From assembly GCA_002842205.1 (NCBI GenBank), contig PHCI01000005.1:110049-174048 (forward strand): a DNA stretch of 64,000 bases, written 5' to 3'. Both the position numbers and the translations under genes were made by a program. This DNA comes from Betaproteobacteria bacterium HGW-Betaproteobacteria-3. GTDB taxonomy: Bacteria; Pseudomonadota; Gammaproteobacteria; Burkholderiales; Burkholderiaceae_C. The notes under the pieces were generated by a model. It was not told where the DNA came from. It worked only from the letters and a program-made list of their open reading frames with translations, and did no database searches. This document shows positions 17,254 through 24,255 of this stretch, one piece after another. The first letter of the stretch is position 1, and each line of letters opens with the position of its first letter.

Positions 17254-17945
17254 GCTACGTTGTCACCCCACCCGCCATCGTTTCGGTGCCCGTTGTGGGC
17301 CGCGCCGAGCGCTTTCCCGTCCATCGCATCTACTGCGTGGGCCGCAACTATGTGGAGCACGCCCAGGAGATGGGCTTCACCGGGCGGGAACCCCCGTTCT
17401 TTTTCCTGAAGCCCGCCAGCGCAGCCGTGGTGGTGAATGCCGGCGAGACGGGCGCCCTGGCCTACCCGGCGCTGACCCAGAACTTCCACCATGAGATCGA
17501 ACTCGTGGTGGCCATCGGCACGGGCGGCCAGAACATCAAGGCCGCCGATGCGTTCAAGCACATCTACGGCTATGGCGTGGGGCTGGACATGACGCGTCGC
17601 GACCTGCAAGGCGAAATGAAGAAACAGGGGCGTCCCTGGGACATTGGCAAGGCCTTCGAGCAATCCGCCCCCATCGGCCCCATCACACCCGCCGCCCAGG
17701 CCGGTGACGTGACCCATGCCGACATCTGGTTGCAGGTCAATGGCAAGGACCGCCAACGCAGCAATGTGGCCAAGCTCATCTGGAACATCGGCGAAATCAT
17801 TGAACACCTCTCAGCGGCCTGGGACTTGCAACCCGGCGACCTGATCTACTCCGGCACGCCCGAAGGTGTGGCGGCCGTGGTGCGCGGCGACGTACTCGAA
17901 GGCGGCGTGACCGGGCTGGAGACGCTTCGCGTCCGCGTCGTCTGA
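17250..17945 (+). CDS. nagK: Fumarylpyruvate hydrolase (FAH family)
   Basis: 231 residues. FAH-fold landmarks: IYCVGRNYVEHAQEMGF, PPFFFLKPASA, NFHHEIELVVAIG (metal-binding E-x-E) and GDLIYSGTPEGVAAV. The enzyme cleaves fumarylpyruvate to fumarate and pyruvate, the last step of the glutathione-dependent gentisate pathway. It is coupled to the gentisate dioxygenase by a 4-base overlap. A cis-substrate acting maleylpyruvate hydrolase is the alternative, in which case no isomerase would be needed; sequence similarity to NagK-type proteins favours fumarylpyruvate. Confidence 0.85.
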   Translation: MSYVVTPPAIVSVPVVGRAERFPVHRIYCVGRNYVEHAQEMGFTGREPPFFFLKPASAAVVVNAGETGALAYPALTQNFHHEIELVVAIGTGGQNIKAADAFKHIYGYGVGLDMTRRDLQGEMKKQGRPWDIGKAFEQSAPIGPITPAAQAGDVTHADIWLQVNGKDRQRSNVAKLIWNIGEIIEHLSAAWDLQPGDLIYSGTPEGVAAVVRGDVLEGGVTGLETLRVRVV

Positions 17946-17966
17946 TCGCGGCGACGCAGGAATGCC

Positions 17967-18003
17967 TGCGCGATGATCGCACCCATATTCCGATCATCGC
18001 GCA
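17967..18003. promoter_or_regulatory. Perfect 13-base inverted repeat after the gentisate genes
   Basis: TGCGCGATGATCG (17967-17979) and CGATCATCGCGCA (17991-18003) are exact reverse complements around an 11-base AT-richer spacer. No U-run follows, so it is not a standard intrinsic terminator. It may be an operator, an mRNA-stabilising hairpin or a Rho-independent pause in the gentisate-to-TRAP gap. Confidence 0.5.
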
Positions 18004-18030
18004 GTGACCCCTGGCGACCATGATGCGCAC

Positions 18031-18053
18031 GGCAGTTACGATATGCAACTGCC
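18031..18053. promoter_or_regulatory. Operator-like inverted repeat before the TRAP genes
   Basis: GGCAGTT and AACTGCC form a perfect 7-base inverted repeat with a 9-base spacer (centre GATATGC), 49 bases before the proposed start of the small TRAP permease. Spacing and AT-rich centre suit a regulator site. Confidence 0.4.
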
Positions 18054-18101
18054 TACCATTCAGCCTTGGCCGGAAACCCGCCGGCAACCCGGAGACGTTG
18101 T

Positions 18102-18587
18102 TTGAAGCTATTGGAAATTCTGGCCCGGGCCTGCGCAATCGCTGCAGGCTTGTTGCTGACCACGATCACCCTCATGACCTGCGCCAGCCTGATCGGGCGT
18201 AACACGGTGGGGATCACGCTCGTTGGCGACTTTGAGTTGACCGGCGTCGTCGCGGGGGCGGCTATCGCGCTGTTCCTTCCCTGGTGCCAGCTGCGGCGTG
18301 GCAACATCATTGTGGATTTTTTTACCGCACGCGCCAGTGTCGGCACCCAACGCGGCCTCGACCGCTTTGGCACCCTGCTTCTTGGACTGGCCATTGCGCT
18401 GCTGGCGTGGCGAACCGGCGTGGGCGGCCTCGCCGCGTGGGAAACGCAATCGGGCACGATGATGCTCGGTTTTCCGGAATGGGTGGTGTACGCCGCGATG
18501 ACGCCGGCGCTCGTACTGACCGCCGTCATTGCCCTTTGGCAGGCTGTGACAGGCTTCCAGACCCACAGCGCAGGGCACCCGGCATGA
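18102..18587 (+). CDS. dctQ: TRAP transporter small permease (DctQ type)
   Basis: About 161 residues with four hydrophobic segments (ACAIAAGLLLTTITLMTCAS; FELTGVVAGAAIALFLPW; LLLGLAIALLAW; WVVYAAMTPALVLTAVIALW) and the DctQ signature RRGNIIVDFF. It forms the membrane complex with the large permease that follows. No ATG is in a suitable place. TTG at 18102, with GGAGA about 9 bases upstream, is the preferred start; a TTG at 18066 is an alternative. Its position after the gentisate genes suggests uptake of 3-hydroxybenzoate or a related aromatic acid, which is inference. Confidence 0.85.
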   Translation: MKLLEILARACAIAAGLLLTTITLMTCASLIGRNTVGITLVGDFELTGVVAGAAIALFLPWCQLRRGNIIVDFFTARASVGTQRGLDRFGTLLLGLAIALLAWRTGVGGLAAWETQSGTMMLGFPEWVVYAAMTPALVLTAVIALWQAVTGFQTHSAGHPA

Positions 18588-18627
18588 GCCGCTTTGCCGT
18601 CACGGCGCATCGCGCGGAGGCGCGGGC

Positions 18628-19947
18628 ATGAGTGCCATCGAACTCACCGTCCTGATCTTCGGGATCATGCTGGTCCTGATGGCCATGCGGGTGCCGATTG
18701 CCATTTCGATGTTTGTGGCCGGTGGCATCGGCTATGTCGTTCAGGCCGGCTGGATGCCATTCGCCAATTTTCTCAATGGCCATGCATTTGCACGGTTTGC
18801 GAGTTACGAACTCTCGGTCATTCCGCTGTTCATCCTGATGGGCAACTTTGCCACGCACGGCGGCGTGACCCGGGCACTGTTCGAGTTCGCCAGCGCCATC
18901 ATGGGACGTTTCCGCGGTGGGTTGGCCATGGCCTCCGTCGTGGCCAGCGCCGCATTCGGTGCCATTTGTGGGTCGTCGGTGGCCACAGCGGCCACGATCA
19001 CCGGCGTCGCGCTTCCTGAAATGCGGCGCCACGGATACTCGGGCCGACTCGCGACCGGCACGCTGGCCGCGGGCGGCACTTTGGGCATCCTGATTCCTCC
19101 GTCGGTGCCGCTGGTGGTCTACGCCATCCTGGCCGAGCAGAACATCGCCAAGCTCTTTGCCGCAGCCATGCTGCCGGGCTTTATCGCCATGGTGGGCTAT
19201 ATCGTCGCCATTGGCGTCTATGTTCGCCTGGTGCCGGGACAGGCGCCTGACCACGAAGATGCGCCTCCCCCCATCACCTGGCGCTTGATGATGGGCGTGG
19301 TGCCGATCGCCGTGGTGTTCGTGCTGGTGTTTGGTGGCATCTATGGCGGCTATTTTTCGCCGACTGAAGGCGCCGCTGTGGGTGCCGCTGCAACCTTTGT
19401 GGCAGCGCTGCTCAAGCGCGAGCTGACATTGGCCAAACTCAAGCAGTCCTTCTACTCCACGGCCGAGAGTTCGGCGATGATCTTCATGATCTTCATCGGC
19501 GCCGATCTGATGAACTCGGCACTGGCGCTGACCCAGGTGCCGACCCAACTCGCAGAAGTCGTCTCCGCATCAGGCCTGTCCCCCATGATGGTCATGGCGC
19601 TGGTCCTGCTGCTGTACATCATGCTCGGGTTCATCATGGACGAACTGTCTGTGCTGCTGCTGACCATCCCGATCTTTTTTCCGATGATCATGGCGCTCGA
19701 TTTCGGCATGGCCAAGGAGGCCGTCGCCATCTGGTTCGGCATCCTGATGCTCATGACGGTGGGATTCGGCCTGCTGTCTCCCCCGGTCGGACTGAACGTC
19801 TACGTGGTCAACGGCATGGCAAAGGACGTGCCGATTGCCGAAAGCTACCGGGGAGTGCTGCCGTTCCTCGTCAGCGACCTGATGCGCCTGGCGCTGGTGT
19901 TCCTCTTCCCGTCGGTCGCACTGTGGTTCGTCTCCTTCATCCGCTAA
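18628..19947 (+). CDS. dctM: TRAP transporter large permease (DctM type)
   Basis: 439 residues, about 12 to 13 membrane segments, with DctM landmarks such as RVPIAISMFVAGG near the start, SGSS-like CGSSVATAATITGVALPEM, GGTLGILIPPSVPLVVYAIL and TPTEGAAVGA-like SPTEGAAVGA. It is the ion-coupled channel subunit. It lies 40 bases after the small permease and 77 bases before the binding protein, so it is the middle gene of a complete TRAP set. Confidence 0.93.
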   Translation: MSAIELTVLIFGIMLVLMAMRVPIAISMFVAGGIGYVVQAGWMPFANFLNGHAFARFASYELSVIPLFILMGNFATHGGVTRALFEFASAIMGRFRGGLAMASVVASAAFGAICGSSVATAATITGVALPEMRRHGYSGRLATGTLAAGGTLGILIPPSVPLVVYAILAEQNIAKLFAAAMLPGFIAMVGYIVAIGVYVRLVPGQAPDHEDAPPPITWRLMMGVVPIAVVFVLVFGGIYGGYFSPTEGAAVGAAATFVAALLKRELTLAKLKQSFYSTAESSAMIFMIFIGADLMNSALALTQVPTQLAEVVSASGLSPMMVMALVLLLYIMLGFIMDELSVLLLTIPIFFPMIMALDFGMAKEAVAIWFGILMLMTVGFGLLSPPVGLNVYVVNGMAKDVPIAESYRGVLPFLVSDLMRLALVFLFPSVALWFVSFIR

Positions 19948-20024
19948 CCTGAGGGTTAGTCCGGGAAACGGCGCACCCCGTATTGCGTTAACTTCACGTC
20001 ATTCCATCCTACGGAGAACCCCCC

Positions 20025-21092
20025 ATGATCCAGCGTCGCACGCTTCTCAAAACCTCGGCCGCCGTGGCCTTGGGCGCACCGACCCTCAGTGGCCTGGCCC
20101 AACAGGCCGTCACGCTCAAGTTTCACACCTTCATGGCCCCGATGTCCAATGTCTGGCTCAACATGCACAAGGCATGGATGAACAAGGTCGAAAAGGAGTC
20201 CGGTGGCCGCATCAAGTTCGAAGGCTACCCGGCCATGCAACTCGGCGGCACGCCGGTGCAGTTGTACGACCAGGCCAAGGATGGCGTGGTTGACATCGTC
20301 TGGACATTGCCGGGCAACACGGCCGGCCGCTTCCCGCGCATCGAAGTGTTTGAGTTGCCGTTCATGATGAACAACGCCGAAGCCACCTCCAGGGCCTATT
20401 GGGAATATGTGCAAACGCAGGCGCCCGACGAGTTCAAGGACACCCATACCCTCGCGCTGCACGTGCATGGCCCCGGCGTGATCCACACCAAAGACAAGCA
20501 GATCAAGACCCCCGACGATCTCAAGGGCATGAAGCTGCGTGGCCCAACCCGCCAGATCACCAAAATGCTGGGCTACGTGGGCGCCATTCCCGTGGGCATG
20601 CCGCTGCCCGCCATTCCGGACGCGCTCTCCAAGGGCACCATCGAAGGCTGCGTCATCCCCTGGGAAGTGGTGCCCGCCGTCAAGGTGCAGGAACTCACCA
20701 AGTTCCACAGCGAGTTTGACCCTGCTGGCGGCGCGCTCTACACCACCACGTTTGTGATGGCCATGAACAAGGCCAAATACGAGTCGCTGGCCCCCGATCT
20801 GAAAAAAGTCCTCGACGCCAACTCCGGCCTGGAGACCTCCGGCTGGCTCGGCAAGGTTCAGCAACAGGGCGACGTGGCCGGACGCAAGTCGGCCGTGGAC
20901 CGCAACAACACCATCTACACCGTGCCGGCCAGCGAGGCGCAGGAGTTCAAGCGCAAGGCACGCCTGGTTGAAGTCGAATGGGTGGAAGACATGAACAAGC
21001 GCGGCTTTGACGGCAAAAAACTGCTCGACACCGCACGCAGCCTGATTGAAAAGCACGGCAAGGCGCCTGCGGCTCCCGCCAAGAAGGCCTGA
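20025..21092 (+). CDS. dctP: TRAP transporter periplasmic substrate-binding protein (DctP type)
   Basis: 355 residues. The leader MIQRRTLLKTSAAVALGAP ends near SGLAQQ. The arginine pair is followed by T rather than the twin-arginine consensus, but Tat export is possible. The mature protein shows the DctP pattern (GRIKFEGYPAMQLGG, DGVVDIVWTLPGN, DLKGMKLRGPTRQ, with the conserved Arg that binds carboxylates). CGGAGA precedes the ATG. A terminator follows, closing the TRAP genes. A carboxylate ligand is likely; the aromatic acid of the upstream pathway is the best guess. Confidence 0.9.
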   Translation: MIQRRTLLKTSAAVALGAPTLSGLAQQAVTLKFHTFMAPMSNVWLNMHKAWMNKVEKESGGRIKFEGYPAMQLGGTPVQLYDQAKDGVVDIVWTLPGNTAGRFPRIEVFELPFMMNNAEATSRAYWEYVQTQAPDEFKDTHTLALHVHGPGVIHTKDKQIKTPDDLKGMKLRGPTRQITKMLGYVGAIPVGMPLPAIPDALSKGTIEGCVIPWEVVPAVKVQELTKFHSEFDPAGGALYTTTFVMAMNKAKYESLAPDLKKVLDANSGLETSGWLGKVQQQGDVAGRKSAVDRNNTIYTVPASEAQEFKRKARLVEVEWVEDMNKRGFDGKKLLDTARSLIEKHGKAPAAPAKKA

Positions 21093-21113
21093 GCGCGAAC
21101 CGCCGACGGGATC

Positions 21114-21139
21114 AAAGGGCTCCACGAGGAGCCCTTTTT
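21114..21139 (+). terminator. Intrinsic terminator after dctP
   Basis: AAAGGGCTCC and GGAGCCCTTTTT form a stem around ACGA, followed by T-rich sequence. It is 22 bases past the dctP stop. Confidence 0.85.
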
Positions 21140-21161
21140 CTTTTCAAATTAAACTGGGCCC

Positions 21162-21707
21162 ATGCTCCACAGCCCCATCAAACACTGCAGGAACTGCGGC
21201 GTCGCGGTGACCTACCGCCTGCCTGACGACGGCGACACACGCCAACGCGCGGTATGCCCAACCTGCCATACCGTCCATTATGAAAACCCCCTGAACGTGG
21301 TCGGTACCGTGGCCTGTCTGGGCGACCGCGTGCTGCTTTGCAAGCGCAATATCGAGCCTCGTTGGGGCAAATGGACCCTGCCCGCTGGTTTTATGGAACT
21401 GGGCGAGACCACCGACGAAGGCGCCGCTCGCGAAACCGACGAAGAAGCCGGTGCCCAGTTCGAAATGGGAGACCTCTTTACAGTGATCAGCGTGCCGAGG
21501 GTCGGACAGGTTCACCTTTTTTACCGGGCACGCCTGTTGAATGAGCAGTTCAACCCGGGGCATGAAACGATTGAAGCAAAACTTTTCTCGGAATCCGACA
21601 TCCCCTGGGACGACATCGCCTTCAGAACCGTGAAGGAGACCCTGATATGCTATTTTTCGGACCGCCAAAAAGGCTCCTTCGGAGTACACAACCTTGCGAT
21701 TGCCTGA
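21162..21707 (+). CDS. Nudix hydrolase with N-terminal zinc ribbon
   Basis: 181 residues. Two Cys pairs (CRNCG, CPTCHTVHYENP) form a small zinc ribbon as in NudC-like proteins. The Nudix box follows: G-x5-E-x7-RE-x2-EE-x-G within GFMELGETTDEGAARETDEE. This is probably an ADP-ribose/NADH-type pyrophosphohydrolase, but the substrate is open. The 3' end overlaps the longest frame of the next gene, though the preferred start of that gene lies 43 bases downstream. Confidence 0.88.
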   Translation: MLHSPIKHCRNCGVAVTYRLPDDGDTRQRAVCPTCHTVHYENPLNVVGTVACLGDRVLLCKRNIEPRWGKWTLPAGFMELGETTDEGAARETDEEAGAQFEMGDLFTVISVPRVGQVHLFYRARLLNEQFNPGHETIEAKLFSESDIPWDDIAFRTVKETLICYFSDRQKGSFGVHNLAIA

Positions 21708-21750
21708 ACCCCTGCATGCTTGGCCAAGTCACGCCGCACGATCAGCCCGG

Positions 21751-23118
21751 ATGTCCAGAATCTGCCTTTTCCTGGGTCTGGTCTGGCTGGCGTTGACCCT
21801 GACCGGGTGCGCGACACGGGTCTGGAACCAGCCCATCGGACTCGCTGACGATGTGTACCGCTACGACTACGACTTCCGGACCCGCCTGCCGCGCAACGCA
21901 GATGATCTTTTCATCGTCCTGGCGTTCTCCGGCGGGGGCACACGTTCAGCCGCGTTCACGTATGGTGTTCTTGAGAAACTGAGGGACACCCAGGTCACGA
22001 TACAGGGCAAACCGCGTCGGCTTCTGGACGAGGTTGACGTGATCACGTCGGTCTCCGGGGGGAGCTTCACGGCAGCGTATTACGGCCTTTTCGGCGATCA
22101 GATCTTCACGGACTTTGAACCCCGCTTCCTCAAGCGCGACGTGCAAGCCGATCTTTACTGGCAATTGGCCAATCCAGCGAACCTGATCAAACTGGCTGGC
22201 AGCGAATTCAACCGCTCGGACCTCACGGCAAACTGGCTGGACCGCGAGCTCTTCGAGCAAAAGCAGTTCGCCAACATGTCACGTGGCGACCTGCCGTTCG
22301 TCATCATCAATGCCAGCGACCTGAACAACGGTTCGACGTTCTCGTTCATCCAGCCGCAGTTCAACTTCCTCTGCTCCGACATTTCGAGCTACCCTGTGGC
22401 CAATGCCGTGGCCGCTTCCGCGGCCGTGCCCGTGGCGTTTGCCACCATTGCCTTGCGCAATTACCCGGATTGCCCGCAACGCAATATCCCCTGGGTCGAC
22501 GAGGCCCTTGCCCACGACAGCCCGCTGGACCGGCGCTATGCCGTGGCGCGTGCATTGGAGCGCTATCGCCGCCCCGAGCGCATGCCCGTCGTTCACCTGG
22601 TCGACGGTGGCGTCACCGATAACCTGGGCGTGCGCGGCTCCATGATGAGCCCGGTGGCGCAGTTCGGCAATGTGCCCGACATGGCGGGTGCCTTCACGCC
22701 CAAGCAGTTGGCCAAGGTGCGCAACGTGCTGGTGGTGGTCGCGAACGCACAGGTTTTCGCGGAATACGACTGGTCCCGCGAAGGCAAGGAACCCGGCATC
22801 GTCGGTTCGGTGTTGGCCTCGTTTGATGCGGCGTTGGGCATCCTCAATACAGAAACCGCTTCACTGGCCAAGCAGGGGTTCATGATGTGGGAGCAGCGCA
22901 TCAATGAACAGCGCGGCACCCAGACGCCCCCGGTGAAGGTGCACTTTTCGGTGTTGACCTTCAACCAGATCAAGGACACCGCCGAGCGAGACTATTTCGA
23001 CGCCCTGCCCACTTCACTGAGCCTGAAGCCCGAGGCGGTGGACGCAGTCCGAAAATTGGGCGGAAGGCTGCTCGAGTCGTCACCGGAATTCACGGAGTTC
23101 CTCAAAGCGGTTCATTGA
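21751..23118 (+). CDS. Patatin-like phospholipase lipoprotein
   Basis: About 455 residues. From the ATG at 21751 there is a signal sequence with lipobox LTLTGCATR, so the protein is likely anchored in the outer membrane facing the periplasm. The patatin domain carries the oxyanion motif FSGGGTRSAAF, the nucleophile elbow SVSGGSF (G-x-S-x-G variant S-V-S-G-G) and the catalytic Asp in HLVDGGVTDNLGVRG. Expected activity is acyl hydrolase on lipids. A TTG-started longer frame from 21694 would lack a signal peptide at its end and is not favoured. Confidence 0.88.
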   Translation: MSRICLFLGLVWLALTLTGCATRVWNQPIGLADDVYRYDYDFRTRLPRNADDLFIVLAFSGGGTRSAAFTYGVLEKLRDTQVTIQGKPRRLLDEVDVITSVSGGSFTAAYYGLFGDQIFTDFEPRFLKRDVQADLYWQLANPANLIKLAGSEFNRSDLTANWLDRELFEQKQFANMSRGDLPFVIINASDLNNGSTFSFIQPQFNFLCSDISSYPVANAVAASAAVPVAFATIALRNYPDCPQRNIPWVDEALAHDSPLDRRYAVARALERYRRPERMPVVHLVDGGVTDNLGVRGSMMSPVAQFGNVPDMAGAFTPKQLAKVRNVLVVVANAQVFAEYDWSREGKEPGIVGSVLASFDAALGILNTETASLAKQGFMMWEQRINEQRGTQTPPVKVHFSVLTFNQIKDTAERDYFDALPTSLSLKPEAVDAVRKLGGRLLESSPEFTEFLKAVH

Positions 23119-23170
23119 CCACAAAGGAAAACGACCGATTGCACGGAGCAGGACTGCCTCCAGCGCCCAC

Positions 23171-23200
23171 AAAAAAGCCCACAACCTTTCGGTTGCGGGC
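23171..23200 (-). terminator. Intrinsic terminator after tRNA-Pro
   Basis: On the minus strand GCCCGCAACC-GAAA-GGTTGTGGGC is followed by six T. It lies 13 bases past the tRNA 3' end. Confidence 0.9.
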
Positions 23201-23212
23201 TCTCAGTATCGA

Positions 23213-23289
23213 TGGTCGGCGTGGCGGGATTCGAACTCGCGACCCCTTGCACCCCATGCAAGTGCGCTACCAGGCTGCGCTACACGCCG
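23213..23289 (-). tRNA. tRNA-Pro (anticodon GGG)
   Basis: 77 bases with encoded CCA. The acceptor stem CGGCGTG pairs with CACGCCG. The anticodon stem CTTGC/GCAAG encloses the loop ATGGGGT, giving anticodon GGG. The T-loop GTTCGAATC is canonical. It follows the MerR-type gene by 28 bases, the usual Burkholderiales order. Confidence 0.95.
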
Positions 23290-23317
23290 ACAAGCCACAG
23301 ATTATAGCCCGAGCTGA

Positions 23318-23767
23318 TCAATGCCCGGCGGTCAGCAAGTCCCTGATTTCGAACAATTCGCGCCGTACCAGCATCAGACGTTGCGACACGATGGCGTCCT
23401 CCTCGGGAGGCAGTGTGTCGTCAAACTCACCGAACGTCGAGTCCTCGATCTCGATCACGTCAACGCCGTCGAGCATGACCTCTCCGGCCTTGCGCTTGTC
23501 GCGCTCGACCTGAACCAACTCCTGTAATTTATTGCGGGCCCCGCTGATCGTAAAACCTTGGTCGTACAGCAGATCGCGGATTCGCCGGATCATGAGCACT
23601 TCATGGTGTTGATAGTAGCGACGGTTTCCACGCCGCTTCATCGGTCGCAACTGCGTAAACTCCTGCTCCCAATACCGTAGCACATGCGGTTTGACGCCGC
23701 ACAAGTCACTGACCTCACCGATGGTGAAGTAGCGCTTTGCCGGTATGGATGGAAGAGCTTTCTCCAT
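23318..23767 (-). CDS. MerR-family transcriptional regulator
   Basis: 149 residues. The N-terminal MerR helix-turn-helix reads FTIGEVSDLCGVKPHVLRYW and continues RRYYQHHEVLMIRRIRDLL; the C-terminal half is acidic and has no metal-binding Cys motif. It is the conserved MerR-like neighbour of ihfA in proteobacteria, with unknown effector. ATG at 23767 is chosen over an in-frame TTG at 23776. Confidence 0.9.
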   Translation of the reverse strand: MEKALPSIPAKRYFTIGEVSDLCGVKPHVLRYWEQEFTQLRPMKRRGNRRYYQHHEVLMIRRIRDLLYDQGFTISGARNKLQELVQVERDKRKAGEVMLDGVDVIEIEDSTFGEFDDTLPPEEDAIVSQRLMLVRRELFEIRDLLTAGH

Positions 23768-23871
23768 TGAAATCAATGTTGTAGGAGAGAAAGCTTCTAG
23801 GTTACTCTAAGTCAACATCGGGTGCAAAGCCTGTCTCGTCAGATGCCGTCAAAATGTCACAGGATGTTGTT

Positions 23872-24207
23872 TCACACCACGGTTGGCCCCGGATTGGCAC
23901 CCTGAATCTGCTCCTTGAGCTTGTGACTGGCGTGAAATGTGACAACCCGGCGTGCCTGAATGGGGATGGCTTCACCCGTGCGGGGGTTACGGCCCGGGCG
24001 AGGTGCTTTGGTGCGGATCTGGAAGTTGCCGAACCCTGAAATCTTGACATCCTGGCCGTCCACCAGACTGTCCGCGACCAAGTCGAAAAAGGCATCGATC
24101 ATGTCCTTGGACTCGCGCTTGTTCAGGCCGATCTGCTCAAACAGCAGTTCCGCCAGCTGCGCCTTGGTCAGCGCCGGTGTTTCCAGACTTTCAACCGAGA
24201 ATTCCAT
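23872..24207 (-). CDS. ihfA: Integration host factor, alpha subunit
   Basis: 111 residues of the HU/IHF fold: [20 protein letters not shown], then [20 protein letters not shown] with the Pro-tipped DNA-bending arm. It pairs with IhfB to bend DNA. ATG at 24207 has GGAGG-type SD sequence about 9 bases upstream; an ATG at 24228 has none. It closes the thrS-to-pheT translation block as in many proteobacteria. Confidence 0.95.
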   Translation of the reverse strand: MEFSVESLETPALTKAQLAELLFEQIGLNKRESKDMIDAFFDLVADSLVDGQDVKISGFGNFQIRTKAPRPGRNPRTGEAIPIQARRVVTFHASHKLKEQIQGANPGPTVV

Positions 24208-24255
24208 GTTGCCTGCTCCTCCGTCCATTGGATTTGGCGCCGCGCCGGTTCAAGT

